Assembly (NCBI GenBank): GCA_964457685.1 | Contig: CAYWFS010000016.1 | Location: forward strand, 1-39,211 | Length of the DNA stretch: 39,211 nucleotides | DNA from: UMGS1696 sp964457685 | GTDB lineage: Bacteria > Bacillota > Clostridia > Oscillospirales > CAG-272 | Direction: 5' to 3' | Position numbers and translations under genes: made by a program | In this document: one piece after another, positions 8,565-16,203 of the stretch | Layout of the letters: every line of letters begins with the position of its first letter | How positions within the stretch are numbered: position 1 is the first letter of the stretch | The notes under the pieces: model-generated | What the model was told of the DNA's origin: nothing | What the model saw: only the letters and a program-made list of their open reading frames with translations | Database searches by the model: none

Positions 8565-8598
8565 GAAAAAAAGACAGCCGCAAAAAAATGTGACTGCC
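8565..8598 (-). terminator. Intrinsic terminator of the MATE gene
   Basis: On the minus strand, GGCAGTC (8592-8598) pairs with GGCTGTC (8573-8579) with two G-U pairs, followed by a run of T (8565-8572 as A on the plus strand). Confidence 0.6.
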
Positions 8599-8613
8599 TA
8601 AAAAAATATTCGA

Positions 8614-9957
8614 TTATGCCGCAAGCACCATCTTTTTATGATAATTCAAGAAGCATATTGTTTCGAGGATTGCCGTGATTCCCCACGAGAAGATATAGAG
8701 GAGATACAGAGACGGAATAGTATGGAAATGTGCAAAAACCGTATATATCCATATGATTCTGAAAATACACGAGCCGAGTATTACGATTACTGTCGGAAGT
8801 GCTGTCTTTCCCAAACCTCTCGATGCGGCAATTGAGCAATCCATAAACGCCGAGAAGCAATACGAGAACGACATGATATTCAGCCTTTTCAGTCCTGCTT
8901 CGATAACCTCCTCCTCACTTGCGAAAAGCATTAGGAATTCCCTACCGAAGAAGTGAAGCAAAAGCCCGAGTACGAGTGCGATAGAAAACGCATATGCAAG
9001 GCATATTTTATAGCTTTTCATAACTCTGTCTTTCTTACCGGCACCGAAATTCTGAGCCATAAAGGTTGTGCAGGCAATATAGAAAGCGTTCATTACGTCA
9101 TATATCAGTGCATCCGCATTAGCCGCCGCCGAGTTACCCTCGACCATTGTGGTATCAAAGGTATTGACTGCGGACTGGATAAACAGATTTGCAACGGAAA
9201 ATATCGCATTCTGTAAACCGCCCGAAATTCCGAGAGCGAGTATGTTTTTCATGAGTACGGGAGTTATATGCATATTCGCAACGGAAAGTGAACAATCCAT
9301 ATCGGAACGGAAAAGGTATATAAGGATAAGTGCGGCGGAAAGATACTGCGATATAGCACTTGCCATAGCAACCCCGAGAACGCTTAGATGAAACACGATA
9401 ACGAACAAAAGGTTCAAGACAATGTTCAATATACCTGCGGAAAGCAGATAGTAAAGAGAACGCTTTGAGTCTCCCGAGGCACTGAGAATACCGTTGCCGA
9501 AATTATACATTGCAAGAGCCGGTGTACCGAGAAGATATACCTTCATATATAGAACGGCTCCGTCAATCAGCTCCTCCTTGGTTCCGAGAAGAAGAAGCAC
9601 CCTTTCCGCGAAAATCAGTCCGAGTATCATTATAACGATTCCGTATATTGCCGAAAGGATAAATGAGGTATGTACGGTTCTTTTTATGTTCTCACGGTCA
9701 CCTGCACCCATGTATCTTGCCGCAACCGCATTGATCCCGCCTCCCATTCCTATAAGCAGACCGGTGAACAGGGTCACAAGAGTCGCACATGAGCCTACAG
9801 AGCCAAGAGCGGATGAACCTGCAAATTTTCCGACGACGGCAACATCGGACATATTGAATAAAACCTGCAATAAGCTTGAAACGGCAAGAGGAATACTGAA
9901 TAACAGAATATTTTTTGAAAGAGAGCCGCTTGTTATTTGAATATCTTTGTTCTTCAA
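8614..9957 (-). CDS. MATE-family multidrug/cation efflux transporter
   Basis: 447 residues with about twelve hydrophobic segments in two similar halves, the layout of the MatE family. The N-terminus (ITSGSLSKNILLFSIPLAVSS) and the first-helix region LLQVLFNMSDVAVVGKFAGSSAL are typical of clostridial MATE exporters, which use Na+ or H+ gradients to expel cationic compounds. The start codon is TTG, supported by AGGGG 7 bases upstream; no in-frame ATG near it has a ribosome site. It is transcribed alone from a near-perfect promoter. The substrate is unknown. Confidence 0.93.
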   Translation of the reverse strand: MKNKDIQITSGSLSKNILLFSIPLAVSSLLQVLFNMSDVAVVGKFAGSSALGSVGSCATLVTLFTGLLIGMGGGINAVAARYMGAGDRENIKRTVHTSFILSAIYGIVIMILGLIFAERVLLLLGTKEELIDGAVLYMKVYLLGTPALAMYNFGNGILSASGDSKRSLYYLLSAGILNIVLNLLFVIVFHLSVLGVAMASAISQYLSAALILIYLFRSDMDCSLSVANMHITPVLMKNILALGISGGLQNAIFSVANLFIQSAVNTFDTTMVEGNSAAANADALIYDVMNAFYIACTTFMAQNFGAGKKDRVMKSYKICLAYAFSIALVLGLLLHFFGREFLMLFASEEEVIEAGLKRLNIMSFSYCFSAFMDCSIAASRGLGKTALPTVIVILGSCIFRIIWIYTVFAHFHTIPSLYLLYIFSWGITAILETICFLNYHKKMVLAA

Positions 9958-10007
9958 GGTCGCACCCCTTTTGAATGATAGTGTGTGAAAGAAAAATCCA
10001 ATAAATA

Positions 10008-10036
10008 ATTATATCAAATACCACCCGTACTGTCAA
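10008..10036 (-). promoter_or_regulatory. Promoter for the MATE gene
   Basis: On the minus strand, TTGACA (10031-10036) and TATAAT (10008-10013) with a 17-base spacer, a full consensus match. The leader to the TTG start is about 45 bases. Confidence 0.82.
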
Positions 10037-10123
10037 TCGTGATTTTGCATATAGTTTTAAGGAAGAAAAATGTTCTTATGGGAATATAATCTCCGTGCGG
10101 CTGATAAAATTTACTCCTCCCCC

Positions 10124-10152
10124 TTGACAAACAGTCAAAAAACTAGTATAAT
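10124..10152 (+). promoter_or_regulatory. Promoter for tRNA-Leu
   Basis: TTGACA (10124-10129), 17-base spacer, TATAAT (10147-10152). The tRNA starts 29 bases after the -10 box. Confidence 0.88.
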
Positions 10153-10181
10153 AGTATCGTTGAGTACGCTATAACTCATCT

Positions 10182-10265
10182 GCGGGTGTGGCGGAATTGG
10201 CAGACGCGCAAGATTCAGGTTCTTGTAGGGGCAACTCTGTGAAGGTTCAAGTCCTTTTACCCGCA
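10182..10265 (+). tRNA. tRNA-Leu (anticodon CAG)
   Basis: A class II tRNA of 84 bases. Acceptor GCGGGTG pairs with TACCCGC (10258-10264), with discriminator A10265. Anticodon stem CAAGA/TCTTG carries loop TTCAGGT, with CAG at 10216-10218. A long variable arm (GGGGCAACTCT region) and T arm GGTTCAAGTCC follow. CCA is not encoded. Confidence 0.95.
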
Positions 10266-10275
10266 TAAGCAATAT

Positions 10276-10321
10276 AATCCGAACCAATTCTTCCTTATCG
10301 GAGATGGGTTCGGATTTTTTG
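10276..10321 (+). terminator. Intrinsic terminator of tRNA-Leu
   Basis: AATCCGAACC (10276-10285) pairs perfectly with GGTTCGGATT (10307-10316), followed by T residues. Confidence 0.9.
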
Positions 10322-10376
10322 TTTATCTAATATATAAATACAGCCTGTATAAAAAACAACACGGAGGTAAATACAA

Positions 10377-10574
10377 ATGAAAACAAATAAAATCAGTGGG
10401 ATACTTTGCTATGTTTCTGCGGTACTCTGGTATTTGATAGCCGTTATCAAATTCGTAAATTCCGATAATTCATCGGGAGTCATTTTTCTGGCTCTCGGCT
10501 CGACATCCCTTTGCCTTGGTTCTACCCATATAGTAAAATCGAAAAACGACACCGATGATAAGGAACAGAAATAA
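10377..10574 (+). CDS. Small two-helix membrane protein
   Basis: 65 residues with a strong ribosome site (GGAGG before ATG). Two hydrophobic segments (about 8-28 and 34-52) are joined by a short polar turn (NSDNSSG), with a charged Lys/Asp tail. No recognised family. A dedicated ribosome site and a terminator directly after it support a real gene. Function unknown. Confidence 0.7.
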   Translation: MKTNKISGILCYVSAVLWYLIAVIKFVNSDNSSGVIFLALGSTSLCLGSTHIVKSKNDTDDKEQK

Positions 10575-10591
10575 GTTCATCGTTTGCATAG

Positions 10592-10631
10592 AAAAAGAAC
10601 GGCTGAAAATTAAATTCACACCGTTCTTTTT
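10592..10631. terminator. Bidirectional terminator
   Basis: AAAAAGAACGG (10592-10602) pairs perfectly with CCGTTCTTTTT (10621-10631). It lies between the convergent small membrane protein and the solute-binding lipoprotein genes. Confidence 0.88.
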
Positions 10632-10638
10632 GTTTTAT

Positions 10639-12120
10639 TTAGTCTTCAAACATCTTGTCAATGACCTTTATTCCGAGCTTCCATACTTTCTGTGAAGCCG
10701 CATGGAGAGAAGCAAGGTTACCGTTTCTCGATGCGTCGTGAAGAAGCATATTCGGCCACGGGTTTCCTGAGATAACTGTGGAGTATGCGTAGTCAATAGG
10801 CATAACCGCACCGTCACGGATTATATCAAGCATCTTCTGTGTCTTTTCGTCACGGCTGTACTTTGTCTTTAAAGCACCGTCGTAGTATGCCGGAACAACA
10901 TTCTTGTAGCTGTAATAGCTCATTGTCTCACAAACCTTACCGGTAAGTGCAACATCGTTTGTTGTAACGGGGATATATGTCATGTGAGCCGCAGTAGCTA
11001 TCTGAGTCAGATACTTTTCCTGAGTTTCGTCCATCTTCGGGAAAGGAAGAATTGCATAATCGCTTTCCATATCACGTAAAGAATCAAGGCATTCAAGCTT
11101 ATACATATAGTAAATAATATTGTCGGAAGCAAAATACTTGTTCTGCTCGTCGTCCGAGAACATTACATCCTTTTGGTTAAGGTAAGCGTTAAGCTTTTCT
11201 GTTGCGGAAACAAAGTTATCGGTAATCGGATTTACAATGAGTTCACCGTCTTCGTCACGACCGATTACACTGAGACCGAGAGAAGACTGCATTGAACGAT
11301 ATGTTACACCATGAGCAACCATACCGAAAATATCGTTTTCAAGCACCATATTTCCGTCACCGTCAAGGTCAACTCCGACACCGCTTGAAACTTCAATCAT
11401 CTTATCAAGTGTCCACTGATTGTTGAGAACCAGCTCGTACGGGTCTTCCATGCTGTACTGATTGATAAGATTGAGATTTGCAAATACAACGGAGAGTCCC
11501 TTATACATTGAGAGCGACATATCACCCATGAATCCGAGAAGCTTTCCGTCTATAGTAAGGTTCTCCTGAAGCTCCGATACCCACCATGGATTGTCAAGCT
11601 CAATGTTCGGAACCTCGTATACGCTAATGAAAAGTCCCGGCTCTGCAATGGGCTGAACACAGGAAATCATACCGTTAATTACATCGTATGCACCATCCTG
11701 AGCCATGACGCTTGTACGAATTATATCGCAGTATGAATCCTTAGCTGCCCAGTCACCAGGCTTGTATACAAACTGCAAATCAATTCCGAGAAAATCCGCA
11801 ACAGTAGCATTTCTTTCATAGATAGCATCGTTTACGCTTTCACCTATGATTTCTTCCGCATCATATTCATATGAATGAGTCTCTGTTGCAAGAATTGTGA
11901 ATTTTCTTCCTTCGTAGTCCTCGGCTTCGAGTTTAAAAAGGTCATCAACGCTTGTCTCCGCTTCCTCGGCTTCGTCGGAGCCATCGGATTCACCGCTATT
12001 CTCGGAGTCCACGTTCGATACATCATTCTGAGTGTTCGGCTTTGTTTCATCTGTACTTGATGTAGTACCGCAGGAAGTAAGCAATACTGCCGCAAGCAGA
12101 CAAATAAATAATCGTTTCAT
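10639..12120 (-). CDS. Extracellular solute-binding lipoprotein
   Basis: 493 residues from the ATG at 12120, chosen because AAGGAG precedes it and because it starts directly at a lipoprotein signal (MKRLFICLLAAVLLTSC, lipidated Cys17). An in-frame start at 12168 would bury this signal. A Ser/Glu/Asp-rich linker (18-60) precedes a periplasmic-binding-like core: VNDAIYERNATVADFLGI, DNPWW, GKLLGFMGDMSLS, WTLDKMIEV and DLDGDGN, all typical of family-1-type substrate-binding proteins in Clostridia. No permease or ATPase gene is adjacent, so it is an orphan binding protein here. A divergent AraC-type gene across an operator-like repeat suggests inducible control. Ligand unknown, probably an oligosaccharide. 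Confidence 0.82.
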   Translation of the reverse strand: MKRLFICLLAAVLLTSCGTTSSTDETKPNTQNDVSNVDSENSGESDGSDEAEEAETSVDDLFKLEAEDYEGRKFTILATETHSYEYDAEEIIGESVNDAIYERNATVADFLGIDLQFVYKPGDWAAKDSYCDIIRTSVMAQDGAYDVINGMISCVQPIAEPGLFISVYEVPNIELDNPWWVSELQENLTIDGKLLGFMGDMSLSMYKGLSVVFANLNLINQYSMEDPYELVLNNQWTLDKMIEVSSGVGVDLDGDGNMVLENDIFGMVAHGVTYRSMQSSLGLSVIGRDEDGELIVNPITDNFVSATEKLNAYLNQKDVMFSDDEQNKYFASDNIIYYMYKLECLDSLRDMESDYAILPFPKMDETQEKYLTQIATAAHMTYIPVTTNDVALTGKVCETMSYYSYKNVVPAYYDGALKTKYSRDEKTQKMLDIIRDGAVMPIDYAYSTVISGNPWPNMLLHDASRNGNLASLHAASQKVWKLGIKVIDKMFED

Positions 12121-12198
12121 TTTGTATGCTCCTTTTTTTGTAGTTCGGTCAATGGTTATCAGTTCCATTATATCAGAAAAGATATATTAAGTCCATTT

Positions 12199-12243
12199 AC
12201 ATTTCAAAGATGTACTTGTAAAAATCAAAGATGCTTGAAATGT
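12199..12243. promoter_or_regulatory. Operator-like repeat between divergent lipoprotein and AraC genes
   Basis: TCAAAGATG occurs twice, at 12204-12212 and 12225-12233, offset by exactly 21 bases (two helical turns). A 9-base inverted repeat ACATTTCAA (12199-12207) and TTGAAATGT (12235-12243) encloses them. The right arm overlaps the -35 box of the AraC gene. The AraC-family product is the obvious candidate binder. Confidence 0.6.
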
Positions 12244-12263
12244 ATAACCTTGTGTGATATAAT
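12235..12263 (+). promoter_or_regulatory. Promoter for the AraC-type regulator
   Basis: TTGAAA (12235-12240), 17-base spacer, TATAAT (12258-12263). The overlap with the inverted repeat suggests autoregulation. On the minus strand a TATAAT-like box for the lipoprotein lies near 12168-12175. Confidence 0.65.
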
Positions 12264-12289
12264 AAAAACAAAGTAAACACGGAGAGGTT

Positions 12290-13216
12290 ATGACAAATAT
12301 GACAGCTACTCTTCGCAGTGTAAAAATCTGTGTGCATGATATTATGCTATGGAACAACATGAGCAGATTTGAAACTGTATCAAGAAAGAAAGTAAGCAGC
12401 TTTTACAGGGTAATGTATGTGCAAAACGGAAGCTGTAGACTGTGTACTCTCGACAACCGGGGAGGATTTGAGCAGGCATTCATGATTCCGAAAGGGTCGT
12501 TTTGCTATATTCCTCCGGGAGTATGGTACTACACCGAAACCCCAGACGGCTTGGAAAATATAAATATTATGTTTTACTATTCCTCCGATAACACGACCTA
12601 TGAAAATCAGGACTCCGGAACGATAGACTTACAAATCGGAGAAAGCAGAACACCTCCTCTTTGCACCAGATACTCGTTTTCAGATGCCGCTATGCTGTCA
12701 GACGTATTCAGCGTAAACGACACCTTTTGCGGAAATGTGTTGATTCAGCAAATATGCGAGGAGTGGAACACAAGATATAGATATTCAACGGAAATGCTCG
12801 ATTCTCTGACCGCACAACTCGTTTATAACCTTGTACGACAGAAGGAATTTCAAAACAGCTTCGGAAGTCGTGAGGTGGCAGACAAGACTATTACATACAT
12901 ATCGGAACATTTCAGAGAAAAAATAGACTGTCAAAGCGTTGCAAAGGCTCTCGGATACCACCCGAATTATCTGCATACCGTAATCCGTGACACAACGGGG
13001 GTAGGTCTTCACAGATATATTATGGATACAAAGCTGAGGCACGCTGTCTATCTTATCGACCATACCGACATGAAAATCTCGGATATTGCGGCAAGTCTTT
13101 CTTTCAATGATGCAAGCCACTTCACAAACGCATATACCGCAAAAATGGGAATCTCTCCCTCCGCACAGCGTAAACGAAACATGGCTGAAAAAACGGGCGA
13201 AAATAACATTCCCTGA
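12290..13216 (+). CDS. AraC-family transcriptional regulator
   Basis: 308 residues. The C-terminal hundred residues form the two helix-turn-helix motifs of the AraC family: SVAKALGYHPNYLHTVIRDTTG, then ISDIAASLSFNDASHFTNAYTAKMGISPS. The N-terminal 180 residues are strand-rich, with a cupin-like run (IPKGSFCYIPPGVWYYTETP), a pattern seen in sugar-sensing AraC regulators. GGAGAGG precedes the ATG closely; a second ATG three codons later is possible. It is divergent from the solute-binding lipoprotein and is its likely regulator. Confidence 0.92.
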   Translation: MTNMTATLRSVKICVHDIMLWNNMSRFETVSRKKVSSFYRVMYVQNGSCRLCTLDNRGGFEQAFMIPKGSFCYIPPGVWYYTETPDGLENINIMFYYSSDNTTYENQDSGTIDLQIGESRTPPLCTRYSFSDAAMLSDVFSVNDTFCGNVLIQQICEEWNTRYRYSTEMLDSLTAQLVYNLVRQKEFQNSFGSREVADKTITYISEHFREKIDCQSVAKALGYHPNYLHTVIRDTTGVGLHRYIMDTKLRHAVYLIDHTDMKISDIAASLSFNDASHFTNAYTAKMGISPSAQRKRNMAEKTGENNIP

Positions 13217-13299
13217 TTTTTTCCAATGGTATAATTATGCAATCTAAATGCGTATATTTCCGAATAATTTATCTTAATGGAGTTTTAAGCCGTCCTTTT

Positions 13300-13324
13300 G
13301 GAGTGGATAAGACTCCTTTTTTTT
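13300..13324 (+). terminator. Terminator of the AraC gene
   Basis: GGAGT (13300-13304) pairs with ACTCC (13312-13316) around a 7-base loop, followed by eight T. A short stem but a strong T tract. Confidence 0.6.
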
Positions 13325-13373
13325 GATAAAATTTAACCGTAATCAGCAAAAACACTTTTTTTATTAAGCATGG

Positions 13374-13389
13374 GTTAGCAATCGCTAAC
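13374..13389. promoter_or_regulatory. Palindromic operator candidate before DUF2325 operon
   Basis: GTTAGC (13374-13379) and GCTAAC (13384-13389) flank AATC. The TTAG...CTAA arms resemble boxes of iron- or manganese-sensing DtxR/IdeR-type repressors. The left arm overlaps a possible -35 (TTAGCA, 13375-13380) placed 18 bases from a weak TATATG (13399-13404). Metal control is inferred from this and from the flavodoxin in the operon. Confidence 0.55.
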
Positions 13390-13430
13390 TAACAAACATA
13401 TATGTAACACATAACAAAGGAGGCGGCAAA

Positions 13431-13712
13431 GTGAGTGTCGTAATTATTGGCGGAAACGAATGTATGGTTAGAAGATACACAGATCTCTGCAAGGAGTATC
13501 GCTGCAAAGCAAAGTGCTATCCGAAAATGACAAACGGTATACGAAATATGGGAAGTCCCGATCTTCTCATACTTTTTACAAACACAATGTCACATAAAAT
13601 GGTTAAATGTGCCTTAACCGACCTTGACAGCCGCACCAGAATAGCGAGATGTCACGGAAGCTCGATGAACGCACTGAAAAACATACTTGACGAACACGTT
13701 GGAGCTAACTGA
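13431..13712 (+). CDS. DUF2325 domain protein
   Basis: 93 residues, GTG start after AAAGGAGG. The whole protein is one DUF2325 unit: an opening strand-turn (SVVIIGGNECMV), a Cys-containing helix and strand (CKEYRCKAKCYPKM), LLILFTNTMSHKMV and a closing ARCHGSSMNALKNIL. Six residues could ligate metal or be redox active (Cys11, the cysteines near 20-30, Cys in ARCHG, and His). Biochemical function is not established for the family as far as I know. It is the first gene of a tight unit with DUF3793 (stop and start overlap as TGATG) and flavodoxin. Confidence 0.82.
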   Translation: MSVVIIGGNECMVRRYTDLCKEYRCKAKCYPKMTNGIRNMGSPDLLILFTNTMSHKMVKCALTDLDSRTRIARCHGSSMNALKNILDEHVGAN

Positions 13713-14269
13713 TGTCCGAGGAACTTCTTTTACGTCACTGCTCCCCCACCCTTGCGGGAATAAAAACAGGTAGCTTGTTCGGGGCAACATATTCCGATAT
13801 AAGCGAAATAAATTCCACCGTCCGTGACCTGAATCGAAGACTTTCAGTAAAAGGGATTCGTGTACTTCCGATCAAGGTAAGCGGAGACCGTGCATTGATT
13901 TATGTTTACAGACCGACAAAGCTAAAGGATGATCTCAGTCGCAGTGAAGCACGTGAGATACTTGAAAAGCGTGGTTACGAATGCGAAAGACCGGGACTTT
14001 GCGTCACAAAGCTGATGAAAACTCTAAAAGACAGCAATGATTTTCCGCATGAAATAGGTCTGTTTCTCGGCTATCCCCCCGAAGATGTAAGCGGATTCAT
14101 TGAAGACTCTCTCAGCGGAACGAAACACAGCAAAATGTCAGGCTACTGGAAAGTCTACGGAGATGTGGGAAAAGCCGAAAAACTTTTTATGAGATACAAA
14201 AAATGCACGCAGACCTACTGCAAGCTTTGGAAAAACGGAAAAACCATCGAAAGACTGACGGTAAGCTAA
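13712..14269 (+). CDS. DUF3793 family protein
   Basis: 185 residues. The family signature HEIGLFLGYPPEDVSGFIE (about 111-129), then a Lys/Trp-rich stretch GYWKVYGDVGKAEKLFMRYKKCT and a closing ERLTVS, is clear. The start codon shares a base with the DUF2325 stop, so translation is coupled. The molecular role of DUF3793 is not known to me. The recurring company of DUF2325 and flavodoxin in Clostridia, and the palindrome upstream, point to metal or redox stress. No membrane segment or signal is present. Confidence 0.82.
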   Translation: MSEELLLRHCSPTLAGIKTGSLFGATYSDISEINSTVRDLNRRLSVKGIRVLPIKVSGDRALIYVYRPTKLKDDLSRSEAREILEKRGYECERPGLCVTKLMKTLKDSNDFPHEIGLFLGYPPEDVSGFIEDSLSGTKHSKMSGYWKVYGDVGKAEKLFMRYKKCTQTYCKLWKNGKTIERLTVS

Positions 14270-14320
14270 AGTCCATCGGTCCGATGATATAAACACAACA
14301 AAAGGAAAGGCAGAAAAATC

Positions 14321-14743
14321 ATGAGCAAAGTAGCAATAGTATATTGGAGCGGAACAGGAAATACAGAGGCAATGGCAAACGCTGTTCTCGAAGGTGTAAA
14401 GGAAAACGGTGGGGAGGGCGTTCTTCTCACATCCGGTGAATTTGATTCTTCCATGGTTGACAGCTTTGACGCAATCGCATTCGGTTGTCCTGCAATGGGT
14501 GCGGAGGTTCTCGAAGAAGAGGAATTTGAGCCTATGTTTTCATCATGCGAATCCGCAATTAACGGAAAGAAAATCGCACTTTTCGGCTCCTACGGCTGGG
14601 GTGACGGCGAATGGATGAGAAACTGGGAGGAACGCTGCATAGGTGACGGTGCTTCCCTTGCCTGCGAAAGCGTTATCTGCAACGATGCTCCGAATGATGA
14701 TGCGGTAGAAGAGTGCAAGGCTCTCGGAAAAGCTCTCGCTTAA
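14321..14743 (+). CDS. Flavodoxin
   Basis: 140 residues, the short-chain flavodoxin length. The phosphate-binding loop is SGTGNTEAM (10-18); the FMN-contacting loops are FGCPAMGAE (about 53-61) and GSYGWGDGEWM (about 87-97). It is an acidic protein carrying FMN that passes single electrons and can replace ferredoxin when iron is scarce. It is last in the DUF2325-DUF3793 unit, 51 bases after DUF3793, with AAAGGAAAGG upstream. The pyruvate:ferredoxin oxidoreductase at the right end of the window is a plausible electron donor, though not linked in sequence. Confidence 0.95.
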   Translation: MSKVAIVYWSGTGNTEAMANAVLEGVKENGGEGVLLTSGEFDSSMVDSFDAIAFGCPAMGAEVLEEEEFEPMFSSCESAINGKKIALFGSYGWGDGEWMRNWEERCIGDGASLACESVICNDAPNDDAVEECKALGKALA

Positions 14744-14759
14744 TTAAATTAAAAATCAG

Positions 14760-14820
14760 ACGGCACATTAAATTTATCGGGTGATTCACGCTCTCATCTC
14801 GATAAAATAATGTGCCGTTT
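14760..14820 (+). terminator. Intrinsic terminator after flavodoxin
   Basis: ACGGCACATTA (14760-14770) pairs perfectly with TAATGTGCCGT (14808-14818), extended inside by TTTATCG/CGATAAA, and followed by a T run. Confidence 0.88.
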
Positions 14821-14852
14821 TTGCTGCTCTGACTTTTTTCCGACAAACCCTA

Positions 14853-14880
14853 TTGATTTTATTCGTTAATTGTGTATAAT
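14853..14880 (+). promoter_or_regulatory. Promoter for FAD oxidoreductase operon
   Basis: TTGATT (14853-14858), 16-base spacer, TATAAT (14875-14880). AAAGGA precedes the ATG at 14920. Confidence 0.6.
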
Positions 14881-14919
14881 ATCTACATAGAACATTTTCT
14901 TTCTTGAAAGGATGTAAAA

Positions 14920-16203
14920 ATGAACGTACAAAAATTTGATGTCATCGTTGTGGGTGGCGGCTTTACAGGCTGTGCTGCGGCTCTTTCCGCTCAAAGAAAC
15001 GGTGCCAAGGTACTTATTGCGGATTCATCTGGATTTCTCGGAGGAGCGGCTTCAAACAATCTCATATATCCGCACATGGCATACTACACCTCCGTTAAAG
15101 ACGAAAAAGGAGACGACAAAAGATTTTATCTCAGCAGGGGTATACTCGGTGAAATAATGCGTGACCTTAAAGCAGACGGAGACGCATTCAGCGACCAGCG
15201 ATTCCTCGATGAAGGTCTGAAGCTTCTTCTCGACAAAAAACTCACCGAAGCAGGTGTCGAGGTGCTTTTCCACGCTACTCTCTGCGGTGTCAAGAAGAAC
15301 GGCAACCACATAGAAAGCGTATCCTTTGCCACAAAATCCGGCGTTCTCGAATTTGAAGCAAAAGCATTTATCGACTGCACGGGTGACGCTGACCTTTCAT
15401 TCTATGCAGGCTGCTCTACAAAGCTCGGTCGTCCGGGAGATTCCCTGTGCCAGCCTATGACCCTCTGCTTCAGAGTAGGAAATGTTGACAAGGCAAAGTT
15501 CTGGGAAGCTCTCCCCGAAATCAAAAATACGCACAAGGAATGGAAAGAGGCAGGACGTTTCTCCAATCCCCGTGAAGACATTCTCGTATTCGACTACCCC
15601 ATCGACGGAATGCTCCACTTCAATACCACAAGAGTAGTAAAGCTCGACCCGACAAATCCTTTTGACGTAACCAAAGCCGAAATGGAGGCTCGCCGTCAGG
15701 TAAGAGAGCTTATGAATTTCTTTAAGGCTATAAACGCTCCCGGAATGGAAAACGCAAGCGTTATATACACAGCTCCGTCAATCGGTGTGCGTGAAAGCCG
15801 TATGCTCATCGGTGAATACGTTCTTACGGGAGAGGATCTTGTAGCCTGCACCAAATTTGAAGATGCGATTGCGGCAGGAAACTACGACATCGACATTCAC
15901 AATCCCGAGGGAAGCGGAACAAGCCACTACTACTTTGAAGCCGGTAAGTGGTACACTATTCCCTATCGCTCCATCGTTCCTCAGAAGGCAGAATGCGACA
16001 ACCTTCTTGTAGGCGGCAGATGTATTTCCGCAAATCACGAGGCTCAGGCTTCCATTAGAATTATGCCTATCTGCTGTACTACGGGTGAAGCCGCAGGTGT
16101 CGGTGCCGCCGTTGCGATAAAGAATAACTGTGCTGTACAGGATGTTGACGTACACGAGGTTCAGTCTAAGCTTACCGAATCCGGTGCATACACAGGTCTC
16201 TGA
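14920..16203 (+). CDS. FAD-dependent oxidoreductase
   Basis: 427 residues. The dinucleotide-binding loop VVGGGFTG (10-17), with an acidic residue ending the second strand (IADSSG), marks FAD binding. The FLGGAASNN turn and the C-terminal LLVGGRCISANHEAQ and TTGEAAGVGAA match the FAD-dependent oxidoreductase group of Pfam PF12831, found widely in Clostridia beside carbohydrate genes. FIDCTGDADLSFYAG in the middle is also typical. No export signal. The substrate is unknown; relatives include thiazole-synthase-like and flavocytochrome-like folds. Its stop overlaps the next start (TGATG), so the two are translationally coupled. Confidence 0.85.
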   Translation: MNVQKFDVIVVGGGFTGCAAALSAQRNGAKVLIADSSGFLGGAASNNLIYPHMAYYTSVKDEKGDDKRFYLSRGILGEIMRDLKADGDAFSDQRFLDEGLKLLLDKKLTEAGVEVLFHATLCGVKKNGNHIESVSFATKSGVLEFEAKAFIDCTGDADLSFYAGCSTKLGRPGDSLCQPMTLCFRVGNVDKAKFWEALPEIKNTHKEWKEAGRFSNPREDILVFDYPIDGMLHFNTTRVVKLDPTNPFDVTKAEMEARRQVRELMNFFKAINAPGMENASVIYTAPSIGVRESRMLIGEYVLTGEDLVACTKFEDAIAAGNYDIDIHNPEGSGTSHYYFEAGKWYTIPYRSIVPQKAECDNLLVGGRCISANHEAQASIRIMPICCTTGEAAGVGAAVAIKNNCAVQDVDVHEVQSKLTESGAYTGL

